Below, in pieces: positions 38,240 to 52,511 of a stretch of 64,000 bases of DNA. The position numbers and the translations under genes were made by a program. The stretch comes from Nitrosomonadales bacterium (GTDB lineage Bacteria > Pseudomonadota > Gammaproteobacteria > Burkholderiales > Gallionellaceae), in assembly GCA_016214695.1 (NCBI GenBank), contig JACRNY010000001.1, positions 1,054,001 to 1,118,000 on the forward strand, read 5' to 3'. The first letter of the stretch is position 1, and the number at the start of each line of letters is the position of its first letter. The notes under the pieces are model-generated. The model was given only the letters and a program-made list of their open reading frames with translations, did no database searches and had not been told where the DNA came from.

Positions 38240-39703
38240 TTATCGGGGCAGGACGCTGCTGCCCATGAGGAACTCGTCGACGGCACGCGCCGCCTGACGG
38301 CCTTCGCGGATGGCCCACACCACCAGCGATTGACCGCGACGCATGTCGCCCGCTGCAAACACTTTCTTCACATTGGTCTGGTAGCACTTGGTGCCTTCGG
38401 TATCGGCCTTGGCGTTGCCGCGTGCATCCTTTTCCACGCCAAAGGCATCCAGCACCTGCGCCAGCGGATTGGTGAAACCCATGGCGAGGAAAACATAGTC
38501 GGCCTTCAGCTCGAATTCGCTGCCGGCCACTTCGACCATCTTGCCGTCCTTGAACTCTACGCGCACGCACTTCAGCGCTTTCAGCACGCCGTTCTCGCCG
38601 ACGAATTCCTTGGTAGAGATGGCCCAGTCGCGCACGCAACCTTCTTCGTGCGAGCTGGAAGTGCGCAGCTTGAGCGGCCAGTTCGGCCAGGTCAGCGGCT
38701 TGTTCTCATGATCCGGCGCGCGCGGCATCACTTCGATCTGGGTGATCGATGCGGCACCGTGACGGTTGGAGGTGCCGACGCAGTCGGAACCGGTATCGCC
38801 ACCGCCGATGACGACGACATGCTTGCCGGCGACGTTGATCGGATTCTTGCCTTCGCCAGCGACTTCCTTGTTCTGCGGGATGAGGAACTCGAGCGCGTAG
38901 TGCACGCCCGCAAGTTCACGCCCCGGCACCGGCAGATCGCGCGGCTGTTCCGCACCGCCAGCGAGGATCACGGCATCGAATTCCTTGGCCAGCTCTTTCG
39001 GGCTGACGGTCTTCTTCGCGTCGTTGACGATGCCTTTGCCCGGCGCGTCCTTGCCGACAAAGGTGTTGGTCTGGAACTTAACGCCTTCGGCCGCTAGCTG
39101 TGCCATGCGCCAGTCGATCAGGCGCTTGTCCAGCTTGAAGTCGGGGATGCCGTAACGCAGCAGACCGCCGATGGCGCCGTTCTTTTCGAACACGGTCACT
39201 GCATGACCCACGCGGGCGAGTTGCTGTGCAGCAGCCAAACCGGCAGGGCCGGAGCCGACCACGGCGACCTTCTTGCCGGTTTTCTTCTTCGCGGGTTGCG
39301 GAACGACCCAGCCGTTCTCGCCGCCCTTGTCGATGATGGCGTGCTCGATGGACTTGATGCCGACCGCTTCGTTGTTGATGTTGAGCGTGCACGCCGCTTC
39401 GCACGGTGCCGGGCAGATGCGGCCGGTCACTTCGGGGAAGTTGTTGGTGGAATGCAGCACATCCAGCGCCTGTTTCCAGTTGCCGCGATACACCAGGTCG
39501 TTCCAGTCGGGGATGATGTTGTTGACCGGGCAGCCGTTGTTGCAGAACGGGATGCCGCAATCCATGCAGCGCGCGCCCTGCTGTTTGGCTTCGGCATCGG
39601 TGAGATGACCGACGAACTCGCGATAGTCCTTCACCCGTTGTTCGACCGGCGCATAACTTTCGCTGACACGCTGGAATTCCATGAATCCGGTTGGCTTACC
39701 CAT
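38240..39703 (-). CDS. gltD: Glutamate synthase small subunit
   Basis: The 487-aa subunit passes electrons from NAD(P)H through FAD and Fe-S clusters to GltB. An N-terminal Fe-S binding region has clustered cysteines ([29 protein letters not shown]). Two nucleotide-binding motifs follow: [13 protein letters not shown] for FAD and [15 protein letters not shown] for NAD(P). The ATG at 39703 is chosen because AAGGAT lies 7 bases upstream; the track start is inside a repeat. It is separated from gltB by a 144-base gap filled by that repeat. Confidence 0.96.
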   Translation of the reverse strand: MGKPTGFMEFQRVSESYAPVEQRVKDYREFVGHLTDAEAKQQGARCMDCGIPFCNNGCPVNNIIPDWNDLVYRGNWKQALDVLHSTNNFPEVTGRICPAPCEAACTLNINNEAVGIKSIEHAIIDKGGENGWVVPQPAKKKTGKKVAVVGSGPAGLAAAQQLARVGHAVTVFEKNGAIGGLLRYGIPDFKLDKRLIDWRMAQLAAEGVKFQTNTFVGKDAPGKGIVNDAKKTVSPKELAKEFDAVILAGGAEQPRDLPVPGRELAGVHYALEFLIPQNKEVAGEGKNPINVAGKHVVVIGGGDTGSDCVGTSNRHGAASITQIEVMPRAPDHENKPLTWPNWPLKLRTSSSHEEGCVRDWAISTKEFVGENGVLKALKCVRVEFKDGKMVEVAGSEFELKADYVFLAMGFTNPLAQVLDAFGVEKDARGNAKADTEGTKCYQTNVKKVFAAGDMRRGQSLVVWAIREGRQAARAVDEFLMGSSVLPR

Positions 39704-39718
39704 GATGAACATCCTTGG

Positions 39719-39840
39719 AAATTTGATTTTGCGGGATGAAGCGCAAGGAGTCGCGCAGCGAGCGACGAGACATACCGCGTTGGTAGGCGAGGAGCGAACG
39801 AGCACACGACGCAGCGGTTCGCCCGCAAAACGAATTTACG
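39719..39840 (+). repeat. 122-bp dispersed repeat, copy A (gltB-gltD gap)
   Basis: This intergenic block aligns along its whole length with the reverse complement of 57191-57312. Shared blocks include GGGATG.AGCGCAAGG, CGAGACATACC, GGTAGGCGAGG and GAATTTA. A small hairpin, TACC-gcgtt-GGTA, sits in the centre. It occupies most of the 144 bases between two co-directional genes and shows no coding potential. Confidence 0.75.
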
Positions 39841-39847
39841 AGGGTGT

Positions 39848-44503
<4,656 letters not shown>

Positions 44504-44507
44504 CTTG

Positions 44508-44512
44508 CTCCT
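44508..44512 (-). promoter_or_regulatory. Ribosome-binding site supporting the GTG start of gltB
   Basis: AGGAG, within GAGGTGAGGAG, lies 4 bases before the GTG at 44503. It is the only good Shine-Dalgarno sequence near either candidate gltB start. Confidence 0.55.
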
Positions 44513-44529
44513 CACCTCGATCATCCGAT

Positions 44530-44551
44530 AAAAACGGCGGCATTAGCCGCC
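44530..44551 (-). terminator. Hairpin with T-run between dgt and gltB (terminator or attenuator)
   Basis: GGCGGC and GCCGCC pair with loop TAAT on the reverse strand and are followed by GTTTTTAT. The hairpin ends the aroKB-dgt unit. However, a possible promoter (TTGCCC, 18 bases, TAGCAT; about 44573-44602) lies upstream of it, so it would also sit in the gltB leader. Confidence 0.7.
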
Positions 44552-44618
44552 TTCCAATTATTTTTGCGAAAGGGCGGGAATGCTACCTTAATCCGGGGGT
44601 GGAGGGCAACTTGCCGGC

Positions 44619-45743
44619 TCAGATCTCTTCTATGGCGAAGATGCGCCGATGTTCGCGGATGGCATAACGGTCGGTCATGCCGGCGATGTAATCCGCCACG
44701 GCGCGGGCGCGGTCGGCTTCTGCCTGGGGATTGAATTGGGGCGGCAACAGGCGCGGATCTTCGATGAATGCCCGGAAAAGGTCGCCGATGATGCGGCGGG
44801 CCTTGGCAGTCATGCGCATGACTCGGAAATGCCGGTAGAGATGGGTACGCAGGAACGCCTTGAGTTCGCGGTTGAGTTCAAGCATCTCGGGGCTGAATGC
44901 GGCCAGCGTCGGCGCGTTGCGCACATCATCGGCACTCTTGGGGGCATGTTCGCGGATGTTATGTTCTGTCTGGCGGATGAGATCGTTGACCAGTGTGCCT
45001 ATCATGTGGCGCACCGTTTCATGCACCACGCGGCGTTCGGCCAGGTTCGGCCAGGCAATGCGCACCTCTTCCAGATGGCGGGCGAACAGGCGCACCGAGG
45101 CAAGCTGCTCAAGGGTCAACAAGCCCGAGCGCAGACCGTCATCGACATCGTGATTGTTGTAAGCGATCTCGTCGGCAAGGTTGGCGATCTGGGCTTCCAG
45201 GTTGGGGCGCTGCTCCTTGAGGAAACGCTGGCCCACATCGCCGAGTCGCGCGGCATGCTCTTTCGAGCAATGTTTGAGTATGCCTTCGCGCGTCTCGAAG
45301 CACAGGTTGAGGCCGTCGAAGCCGGCATAGCGCTCTTCCAGCACGTCCACCACGCGCAACGACTGCAGGTTGTGCTCGAAGCCGCCGTGGTCCTTCATGC
45401 AATCGTTCAGCGCTTCCTGTCCGGCATGGCCGAACGGGGTATGCCCCAGATCATGGGCCAGCGATACAGCTTCCACAAGATCTTCGTTCAGTCTGAGGTG
45501 CCTGGCGATAGAGCGTCCGATCTGCGCAACCTCGATGCTGTGGGTAAGGCGGGTGCGGAACAGGTCCCCTTCGTGGTTCACAAAGACCTGGGTCTTGTAT
45601 TCCAGGCGACGGAACGCGGCGGAATGGATGATGCGGTCGCGGTCGCGCTGGAACTCGCTGCGTGTGGAAGGCGGTGGTTCGGCCACCCGCCTGCCGCGCA
45701 CGGTCTTGCCTACGGCGTAGGGAGCAAGATCCTGTTCAGGCAC
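44619..45743 (-). CDS. dgt: dGTP triphosphohydrolase-like HD-domain protein
   Basis: The 374-aa enzyme hydrolyses dNTPs (usually dGTP) to nucleoside and triphosphate. HD-domain metal ligands are visible: H68 in [18 protein letters not shown] at 97-98 in [11 protein letters not shown], and D in [16 protein letters not shown]. It is of the shorter Dgt-like class, not the 505-aa E. coli type. Translation starts at GTG (45743) with GGAG 7 bases upstream. It overlaps the end of the aroKB fusion by 8 bases. Confidence 0.92.
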   Translation of the reverse strand: MPEQDLAPYAVGKTVRGRRVAEPPPSTRSEFQRDRDRIIHSAAFRRLEYKTQVFVNHEGDLFRTRLTHSIEVAQIGRSIARHLRLNEDLVEAVSLAHDLGHTPFGHAGQEALNDCMKDHGGFEHNLQSLRVVDVLEERYAGFDGLNLCFETREGILKHCSKEHAARLGDVGQRFLKEQRPNLEAQIANLADEIAYNNHDVDDGLRSGLLTLEQLASVRLFARHLEEVRIAWPNLAERRVVHETVRHMIGTLVNDLIRQTEHNIREHAPKSADDVRNAPTLAAFSPEMLELNRELKAFLRTHLYRHFRVMRMTAKARRIIGDLFRAFIEDPRLLPPQFNPQAEADRARAVADYIAGMTDRYAIREHRRIFAIEEI

Positions 45744-47385
45744 TGCAGGACTCCAGCGTCTGCTGCAATAGTCCCTGCGGCACGTCGCCGGTCATCACGG
45801 CATTGCCCAGCGCCTTCAGCAGCACGAAACGTATCTTGCCGTCCGCCACCTTCTTGTCCAGCCCCATCAGCTCCAGATATCTCTCAACGCCCAGCCTCGG
45901 CGAGACCACGGGCAGTCCGGCCTGCTCGAACAGCTTGCGCACGCGCGCTACGTCCGGCGCGTTCAGCCAGCCCAGGCGCTGCGACAAGTCCGCCGCCATG
46001 ATCGTACCAGCCGCTACGGCTTCGCCGTGCAACCAGACGCCGTAGCCCATGCCGTTCTCGATGGCATGGCCAAAGGTGTGGCCCAGGTTGAGCAGGGCAC
46101 GTTCGCCGCTCTCGCGTTCGTCGTTGCCGACGACCTCGGCCTTGTTCTGGCAGCTGCGTGCGATGGCGTATTGCAGCGCCTCGGTGTCCCGCGTCAGCAA
46201 CTTGTCCATGTTGGCTTCCAGCCACTCAAGGAAGGGCAGGTCGCGGATCAGGCCGTACTTGATGACTTCGGCGATGCCGGCGCGCAACTCCTTGTCCGGC
46301 AAGGTATCCAGCGTGTCCGTATCGGCCAGCACAACGCGCGGCTGGTAGAAGGCGCCGATCATGTTCTTACCCAGCGGATGGTTGATGCCGGTCTTGCCAC
46401 CGACCGAAGAATCCACCTGCGACAGCAGCGTGGTCGGAATCTGGATGAAGGGCACGCCGCGCAGGTAGGTCGCTGCTGCATAGCCGGTGATGTCGCCGAT
46501 GACGCCGCCACCCAGTGCGATGAGCGGTGTGCTGCGCTCGCTGCGCGCCGTTAGCAGCGCGTCGTATATCGTATTCAATGACTCGCCCGACTTGTACTGT
46601 TCGCCGTCGGGCAGGATGACAGACTGCACTTGCACGCCATGCGCGCTCAGACCTTCACTGAGTTGTTGCATGTACAACGGCGCAACGGTGGTATTGCTGA
46701 CGATGACTGTGCGCTTGCGCGGGATGTGCGGCAACAGCAACTCGATGCGTTCGAGCAGCCCGCTTCCGATATGGATGGGATAACTGCGCTCGGCCAGGCC
46801 CACCGTCAGGGTTTGTGTCGTTCCTTTGCTCTCGTTCATTTGTTCCATGTCTTCCAGTTTTTGCTGCAAGTTCTCCAGCAATATCTGCACACTTTGCTTG
46901 CCGGTGTGCATGATCAGATCCGCCGCTTCCGTATACAGCGGGTCGCGCAGATCATGCAGTTCCTGCAGTTTGGCGCGCGGATTCTCGGTCTGCAGCAGGG
47001 GGCGGCTATGGTCGTGGCGCGTACGCTGCCAGAGATCATGCACGTTGCTTTTCAGGTATACCACAACGCCATGCTGCTTCATCGCTGCGCGATTCTGCGG
47101 ACTGAGTATCGCGCCGCCACCGGTAGCCAGCACGATGTTGTCACCCTCAAGCAGTTCCTGGATCACACCGCTTTCGCGCACCCGGAATCCGGCTTCGCCC
47201 TCGACATCGAATATATGGGGGATTGTTACGCCGGTACGGCGCTGGATCTCTTCGTCACTATCGACGAATTGCTTGCCGAGCTGCTTGGCCAGCAACTTTC
47301 CCACAGTAGTCTTGCCCGCCCCCATCATGCCGACAAGAATGATATTGCTGGAATTGCGCTTGTTTGGTTTGTTGCTCGCGTTCAT
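45736..47385 (-). CDS. aroKB: Fused shikimate kinase / 3-dehydroquinate synthase (AroK-AroB)
   Basis: One uninterrupted 549-aa frame encodes two shikimate-pathway enzymes. Residues 1-180 are a complete shikimate kinase: Walker [12 protein letters not shown] at 19-29, [18 protein letters not shown] and GGGAI. Residues 183-549 are a complete 3-dehydroquinate synthase: [41 protein letters not shown] and [12 protein letters not shown]. The joint ([15 protein letters not shown]) contains an ATG at 46839 where AroB would normally start, weakly preceded by GGAAGAC. Separate adjacent aroK and aroB genes are the usual arrangement. A TACAAT lies only 6 bases before the first ATG. Confidence 0.93.
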   Translation of the reverse strand: MNASNKPNKRNSSNIILVGMMGAGKTTVGKLLAKQLGKQFVDSDEEIQRRTGVTIPHIFDVEGEAGFRVRESGVIQELLEGDNIVLATGGGAILSPQNRAAMKQHGVVVYLKSNVHDLWQRTRHDHSRPLLQTENPRAKLQELHDLRDPLYTEAADLIMHTGKQSVQILLENLQQKLEDMEQMNESKGTTQTLTVGLAERSYPIHIGSGLLERIELLLPHIPRKRTVIVSNTTVAPLYMQQLSEGLSAHGVQVQSVILPDGEQYKSGESLNTIYDALLTARSERSTPLIALGGGVIGDITGYAAATYLRGVPFIQIPTTLLSQVDSSVGGKTGINHPLGKNMIGAFYQPRVVLADTDTLDTLPDKELRAGIAEVIKYGLIRDLPFLEWLEANMDKLLTRDTEALQYAIARSCQNKAEVVGNDERESGERALLNLGHTFGHAIENGMGYGVWLHGEAVAAGTIMAADLSQRLGWLNAPDVARVRKLFEQAGLPVVSPRLGVERYLELMGLDKKVADGKIRFVLLKALGNAVMTGDVPQGLLQQTLESCSA

Positions 47386-47415
47386 TTCCGGATTGTAGCG
47401 GAAAAGCTTTCATCC

Positions 47416-47446
47416 AAAAAAGAAAGCCCGGCGCAGCCGGGCTTTC
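47416..47446 (-). terminator. Intrinsic terminator after pilQ
   Basis: GAAAGCCCGG (47422-47431) and CCGGGCTTTC (47437-47446) form a perfect 10-bp stem with a 5-nt loop. Read leftward it is followed by TTTTTT. It lies 19 bases past the pilQ stop and separates the pil operon from aroKB. Confidence 0.95.
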
Positions 47447-47464
47447 AATATGTCAACTTCCAAC

Positions 47465-49531
47465 TTAGTTCATTCCAAGGGTTTCTTTCAGAATCTTCGG
47501 CGTGATGAACACCAGCAGCTCCTTCTTGGACTTTGTGGTTGTATCAGTTTTGAACAGCCAACCCAGGATCGGGATGTCCTTGAGGCCCGTGACGCCGCGA
47601 ACGTCGTCGGAATCACCTTGTGTGTATATGCCGCCGATGACGACCGTTCCGCCGTTGTCTACCAATACGTCGGTATTCACCTTTTTGGTATTGATACTCG
47701 GAATTCCGTAGTAAATGGTACCCACGGTATCCTGCTTCACCTGAACCTTCATGGATACGTGATCTTCCGGGGTGATCTGTGGCGTGACTTGCAAACTCAG
47801 CACTGCTTTCTTGAAAGCAACGTTGGTCGCACCACTGCTGCTCGCCTGCAAATACGGAATCTCGACACCCGCCTCGATGTTGGCTTCAGTCTTGTCTGCT
47901 GTAACCACCCTTGGACTCGCGATATCCTTGGTTGTGTTATCAGTCGACGATGCGTTCAGCTCCAAGGTCAATGTCTTGGTTGCAGCTGCGTTGAAAAGCG
48001 TCAAAGTCAACCCGCCAAATCCTGAAGAGGCGCCGGGCAGATTCACATTGCCGTCAATCGCGCCGCGCTGTCCGTTTCCTACACTGAACCCCCCTCCGGA
48101 AGCTGAAGTGGGACCCACGTACCCCAAGCGTCCACCCAATGTACGATTGAATTTTTCTGCGGCTTCTACAAATCGTGCCTCAATCAACACCTGCCGGACC
48201 GGGATGTCCAGTATCTTGATAAATCTGCGGATCTCTTCAAGATGGGACGGCGTATCCTGCACGAACAGCATATTCGTTCTGGTATCGGAGATGGCGCTGC
48301 CGCGCTTTGAAAGGAGCTTCTGCTTGTCATCCGAGAACAGCTTCACCAGATCCGCTGCCTTTGCATATGCAAGGGAGAAGGTCTCGGTGCGCAAGGGTTC
48401 CAGCTCCGTGATTTCCTGCCGTGCCGAGAAATCGAGCTTCTCTTTGGCAGCGATCTCCTCTCGAGGGGCGACCTGGATGACATTCCCGTTTTTGCGCATA
48501 TCCAGACCCTTGCTTTGCAGGATGATGTCCAGCGCCTGGTCCCATGGCACGTCTTTCAAGCGCAAAGTCAGGCTTCCGGAAACCGTGTCGCTGATCACCA
48601 TATTCAGGCTGGTGAAATCGGCAATGACGCTCAACGCCTCGCGGGTGGAGATATTCTGGAAATTCAAGGTCAGCTTCTCACCCGCATAGCCGGGTTGGGT
48701 GCTTTTCACCAGCTTGTTCGGATCTTCGGCGACCGACTTGATCTCGATAATGAATTTATTGTCCGTCTGATAGGCAGAATATTCCCACAAACCCTTTGGC
48801 TCGATCGTCAGGCGCGCATTGTCGCCCTGCGTGAAAGCATCGACCAGTTGCACCGGGGTTCCAAAGTCAGACACATCCAGCTTGCGCTGAAGATTTTTTG
48901 GCAGGTTTGTATGCGGGAAATCGACCAGCAGCAGACGGCCTTGCTGCTTGATGTCGATGCCGATATCCGTATCCGACAAATCTATCTGCAGGCGCCCCTC
49001 GCCGTTTTTGCCGCGATGGAAGTCCACATCGCGCAAACTATGCTTCTGGGTACTGAGCTTGGCATCGGCAAAGTGCGTGGCTCCTGCCGTATCCCCGCCG
49101 GCCACACCCTTCTTTTGCAGCGTGATCAGGATGTTGTTGCCGTCGATCTTGGTGTCGTAGCTGAGCATCTGCGCCAGATTGATCACCAAACGCGTGCGTG
49201 CGCCCGCCTGCACGATATTTGCGCTTCTCAGATCGCCCTCGCCAAACTCCTGCGTAGATTTGCCCAATCCGTTTTCCGTGTTCGGAAAGTCAAAGGCGAT
49301 ACGGGGAGGAGTGTTGATGGCGAATGCCGCCGGCTGCCTGTCAGGTGCGGATTTCATCGCCACGACGATTACGACCTTTCCGCCCATCTCGTTGCTTGCG
49401 CTGATGGACTGGATGCTGTTCGATTCTGCCGGAGAAGTAACTTCCTGAGCCTGCGCGCTCGAAGCCAATACAGAAAGGGTGACGACGATGATTCGAAACA
49501 TGCTGTAGATTGGGTGCTCGAACTGTCTCAT
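47465..49531 (-). CDS. pilQ: Type IV pilus secretin PilQ
   Basis: The 688-aa outer-membrane secretin forms the pore for the pilus. It has a signal peptide (FRIIVVTLSVLASSAQAQ), two AMIN-like domains (about 38-260), a secretin/TonB short N-terminal domain (LTLNFQNISTREALSVIADF), an N1 domain and the C-terminal secretin barrel (VLIEARFVEAAEKF, VPWDQALDIIL, GGTVVIGGIY). AAGGAG sits 8 bases before the ATG at 49531. It is the last gene of pilM-N-O-P-Q. Confidence 0.96.
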   Translation of the reverse strand: MRQFEHPIYSMFRIIVVTLSVLASSAQAQEVTSPAESNSIQSISASNEMGGKVVIVVAMKSAPDRQPAAFAINTPPRIAFDFPNTENGLGKSTQEFGEGDLRSANIVQAGARTRLVINLAQMLSYDTKIDGNNILITLQKKGVAGGDTAGATHFADAKLSTQKHSLRDVDFHRGKNGEGRLQIDLSDTDIGIDIKQQGRLLLVDFPHTNLPKNLQRKLDVSDFGTPVQLVDAFTQGDNARLTIEPKGLWEYSAYQTDNKFIIEIKSVAEDPNKLVKSTQPGYAGEKLTLNFQNISTREALSVIADFTSLNMVISDTVSGSLTLRLKDVPWDQALDIILQSKGLDMRKNGNVIQVAPREEIAAKEKLDFSARQEITELEPLRTETFSLAYAKAADLVKLFSDDKQKLLSKRGSAISDTRTNMLFVQDTPSHLEEIRRFIKILDIPVRQVLIEARFVEAAEKFNRTLGGRLGYVGPTSASGGGFSVGNGQRGAIDGNVNLPGASSGFGGLTLTLFNAAATKTLTLELNASSTDNTTKDIASPRVVTADKTEANIEAGVEIPYLQASSSGATNVAFKKAVLSLQVTPQITPEDHVSMKVQVKQDTVGTIYYGIPSINTKKVNTDVLVDNGGTVVIGGIYTQGDSDDVRGVTGLKDIPILGWLFKTDTTTKSKKELLVFITPKILKETLGMN

Positions 49532-49543
49532 AGTTTTTACTCC

Positions 49544-50065
49544 TTATTGCTCAACCAATAGCAGTGTACTTTCGCGCTCGGACCAATCCCCTGCGCTATC
49601 CTGCACCATCTCTTTGATCTTCACTTCGGTTTCGGTTACAGAAATGATCTGACCGAAATTCTGGCCGATATAATTTCCAGCTTTGACGCGATAAATCTTG
49701 CCCTCGGAAGAGCGAACCACCGCATGCCCGACATTTTTCTGGAACAGGTAGCCGACCATCTTCAGGCTCTCCAGCGGGAAGTCTTCCAGTTCTTCTTTGG
49801 GTCGATCCAGATTCGGCTGATTGCTGCCGGCACGGCTTGGATTCCTAGCATCAGGCTTGCGCGGCCTGAATGGATCGGGAAGGGCCGTATCGTTCTCGTA
49901 GGTAAATGGTTCGTAGGGCTTGATATCGGGCGGGGGTTCGACCTTGCCGCGCATCTCTGCGCCGGCGTTCTTGACGAAGTCTCTCAAATCCTGAAATTCC
50001 TCTCCGCCGCAGGCGGTGAGAAGCACTGTAACTGCAAGTATCAGCGAATATGATGCGATTCTCAT
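49544..50065 (-). CDS. pilP: Type IV pilus assembly lipoprotein PilP
   Basis: The 173-aa inner-membrane lipoprotein (signal with LLTAC, lipidated Cys 19) has a Pro-rich unstructured region (EPPPDIKPYEPF) and a C-terminal beta domain (LKMVGYLFQKNVGHAVVRS...GQNFGQIISVTE) that docks on PilQ. It links the PilMNO platform to the secretin. Its ATG overlaps the pilO stop by 4 bases. Confidence 0.95.
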   Translation of the reverse strand: MRIASYSLILAVTVLLTACGGEEFQDLRDFVKNAGAEMRGKVEPPPDIKPYEPFTYENDTALPDPFRPRKPDARNPSRAGSNQPNLDRPKEELEDFPLESLKMVGYLFQKNVGHAVVRSSEGKIYRVKAGNYIGQNFGQIISVTETEVKIKEMVQDSAGDWSERESTLLLVEQ

Positions 50066-50703
50066 TTTTTCGCTCCAGCCGCTTGGGTCGCGCGTTTCTG
50101 CGCCGCTCTCTGCGCAGCCAGTTCGTCCTCGTCCAGATACCGGTAGGTCTTGGCCGTCGCATCCATGGTCAGTGTCCCGGTTTTGGCCGGGTCTATGCTG
50201 ATATTGTTCAGTGTCACAATGCGTGGCAATTGGGAAATATCGCTGGCGAACTTGCCCAGATCGTCATAGTTTCCGGTCACCTTCAGCGTGATCGGTTGTT
50301 CGGTAAACACCCCCGTGGCGACTTCAGCGCCAGGACGGAACAGTTCAAACTGCAAACCTCTGCCCAGACCAGCCTGATTGATGTCGGTCAACAGCGCGTC
50401 CATCTCTGATTTGCTCGGCAATTGCTTGAGCAGCGCCCCAAAGGATTGCTGGGTGTCGATCAGCTGTTTCTTGATGATGTCCAGGTTGATGGCTTGACGC
50501 TTTTTTGTCAGAAATACTTCTCGCAACTTCTCTTCTTCCTGACGCACCGATTTCAGGGTGTTCCACTGTTCCTGCCAGTCGAGCACCGCGCCAACGGCGA
50601 TCACCACGACGAACATCGCCAAAAAGGCAGCAATCTTGATAAGCCACGGCCAGCTTCCCGGCGTTTTGGGGTCGACATTTTTCAGTTCTTCAACAAAGTT
50701 CAT
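50062..50703 (-). CDS. pilO: Type IV pilus alignment protein PilO
   Basis: This 213-aa bitopic protein has a membrane helix (IAAFLAMFVVVIAVGAVL), a coiled coil (LREVFLTKKRQAINLDIIKKQ) and a ferredoxin-like periplasmic core (EVATGVFTEQPITLKVTGNYDDLGKF). It forms heterodimers with PilN and binds PilP. Its basic Ala-rich C-terminus (AAQRAAQKRATQAAGAKK) is a modest extension. Confidence 0.94.
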   Translation of the reverse strand: MNFVEELKNVDPKTPGSWPWLIKIAAFLAMFVVVIAVGAVLDWQEQWNTLKSVRQEEEKLREVFLTKKRQAINLDIIKKQLIDTQQSFGALLKQLPSKSEMDALLTDINQAGLGRGLQFELFRPGAEVATGVFTEQPITLKVTGNYDDLGKFASDISQLPRIVTLNNISIDPAKTGTLTMDATAKTYRYLDEDELAAQRAAQKRATQAAGAKK

Positions 50704-50713
50704 GTCGTTACCC

Positions 50714-51280
50714 CTAGCCGTTTGCGCCGCTTGGCGCCACTTGTTTGGTCAGGTTGAATTTAAGCGAGAACTCGCTTACGCGCCCGCCATCCACCGTCGC
50801 GGAGTGAATCTCGATCAGCGTTGGCGTATCCAGCCAAGGCGAGTCTTCGATCGAACGCATCAATGTTGAAACACGGGCATTCGACTGTGCATAGCCGATC
50901 ACACTGATCTTGTAGCCGGTTTGCTTGACGCTTTTCAGATACACACCGTCTGGCAAGATACGCAGCATCTGGTCAAGCAAGTGGACGACATCCGAGCGAG
51001 TACTTTGCAGATCCTCGACCACCGTTTTCCTGGCCAGCAAGGACTGGGTCTGTTCACGCAACTTCTTGATCTCATCGATCTGCTTGTCGAGTACCGCGAT
51101 CTCCTGGTTCAAATATGCATTGCGGCGTTCCTGATAAGAGATCTGCGTACTGATGGCAACGTGGACAAATCCGACCACGACTGCGCCCAGCACCAGCGAA
51201 ATGGCGCTCAGGACGATGAATTGTAGCTGCTTTGCTTTTCGTTTCTCCGCACGGTGCGGCAGCAGATTGACGCGTATCAT
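50714..51280 (-). CDS. pilN: Type IV pilus assembly protein PilN
   Basis: The 188-aa bitopic protein starts with the conserved INLLPHRAEKR motif that binds the PilM groove. A membrane helix (LSAISLVLGAVVVGFVHV), a coiled coil and a periplasmic domain follow. Its ATG overlaps the pilM stop by 4 bases. Together with PilM and PilO it forms the inner-membrane alignment complex. Confidence 0.95.
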   Translation of the reverse strand: MIRVNLLPHRAEKRKAKQLQFIVLSAISLVLGAVVVGFVHVAISTQISYQERRNAYLNQEIAVLDKQIDEIKKLREQTQSLLARKTVVEDLQSTRSDVVHLLDQMLRILPDGVYLKSVKQTGYKISVIGYAQSNARVSTLMRSIEDSPWLDTPTLIEIHSATVDGGRVSEFSLKFNLTKQVAPSGANG

Positions 51281-52377
51281 GATGGGTCAAACCTCCGCAT
51301 GGCCAATCCGCAAGCAACCATCAGTGCCGGAGCGTCCATCTGCAACTGGCGTGGCTTGATACGGCTGGACAGTGTCATCAACTCGAACGGGTTCGCCACC
51401 AGCGTGCTGACCTGGGTGCGTGTCGCCACGGCCTCATCCAGCCCCGGCAACGCGGCGCACCCGCCGGCCAATACGACATAGTTCACTTCGTTATACTGCG
51501 TCGAAGTAAAGAAGAACTGCAGCGCTCGCGAAACTTCCATGGCGATGTTCTCGCGGAAGGGCGACAACACGTCGCTTTCGTAATTCTCCGGCAAGCCACC
51601 GTTGCGCTTGGCCGACTCGGCCTCCTCCGCCGACAGTCCGAACACGCTCTGGATCTGCTGGGTGAGCTGGGCACCACCGACCTGCTGGTCGCGCATATAC
51701 ACCGACTGGCCATTGCGCAACACGTTCACATTCATCACATAGGCGCCGATATCCACCAGCGCAATACATTGGTCTGCGGCACCGCCGGGCAACTGTGAAC
51801 GTATCATCTCGAAAGCAGCCTCGGCTGCATAAGCCTCAACGTCGACCACGATCGCTTTCAAGCCCGCCGACTGTGCGGCTGCCACGCGGTCTTCCACGTT
51901 CGCCTTGCGCGAGGCCGCCAGCAACACTTCAACCTCGTCAGGATTGTTCGGGGCCGGGCCGATCACCTGAAAGTCCAGATTGACCTCTTCCAGCGCAAAC
52001 GGGATGTACTGGTTCGCTTCGGTCTCGACCTGGTACTCCAGATCGTCTTCACGCAATCCGGCTGGCAGCAGGATTTTTTTGCTGATCACCGCTGCCGCTG
52101 GCAGGGCCAAGCTGACATTCCTGATGCGCGATCCCAGGCGTTTCCAGGCACGTTTCACCGTGTCGGAGACGGCATCGAGATTGTTGATGTTGCCGTCGCT
52201 AACGGCATCGGCTGGAAGCGTTTCGATCGCATAGCGCTCGACCACATATCCGTTCTTCTTGGGCGCTTCGCTCAGTTCCACCATTTTGACAGAAGACGAA
52301 CTGATATCCACCCCGATCAAGGGCGGCGTTGAAGTACTCAGAAAATCCAACGGGATATCAAAATTTCCTTTGATCAT
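51277..52377 (-). CDS. pilM: Type IV pilus assembly ATPase-like protein PilM
   Basis: The 366-aa cytoplasmic actin-like (FtsA-related) protein has GVDISSSSVKMVEL near residues 23-36, a central VVDVEAYAAEAAFE segment, IALVDIGAYVMNVNV and a C-terminal VLAGGCAALPGLDEAV. It recruits PilN at the inner membrane. It is the first gene of pilMNOPQ and divergent from mrcA, the classic arrangement. Confidence 0.96.
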   Translation of the reverse strand: MIKGNFDIPLDFLSTSTPPLIGVDISSSSVKMVELSEAPKKNGYVVERYAIETLPADAVSDGNINNLDAVSDTVKRAWKRLGSRIRNVSLALPAAAVISKKILLPAGLREDDLEYQVETEANQYIPFALEEVNLDFQVIGPAPNNPDEVEVLLAASRKANVEDRVAAAQSAGLKAIVVDVEAYAAEAAFEMIRSQLPGGAADQCIALVDIGAYVMNVNVLRNGQSVYMRDQQVGGAQLTQQIQSVFGLSAEEAESAKRNGGLPENYESDVLSPFRENIAMEVSRALQFFFTSTQYNEVNYVVLAGGCAALPGLDEAVATRTQVSTLVANPFELMTLSSRIKPRQLQMDAPALMVACGLAMRRFDPS

Positions 52378-52413
52378 AGGCTGGTTAGCGCTTTTTCGTA
52401 CAAAGTGGTTTAA

Positions 52414-52442
52414 ATCCTAGCAATAACTCCCGCGGGTGTAAA
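52414..52442 (-). promoter_or_regulatory. pilMNOPQ operon promoter
   Basis: Leftward, TTTACA (52437-52442), exactly 17 bases and TAGGAT (52414-52419) form a good sigma-70 promoter about 37 bases upstream of pilM. It is back-to-back with the mrcA promoter. Confidence 0.6.
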
Positions 52443-52479
52443 GTTTTTTCTATGGACTCGAATTCCCCGGTCGAGCAGA

Positions 52480-52485
52480 TATAAT
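52480..52485 (+). promoter_or_regulatory. -10 element of the mrcA promoter
   Basis: A perfect TATAAT lies 27 bases before the mrcA ATG. A weak -35 candidate (TCGAAT, 16 bases upstream) is present. The Shine-Dalgarno sequence of mrcA is poor. Confidence 0.55.
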
Positions 52486-52511
52486 CACGCAATATTTTTC
52501 GATCTATCGTC

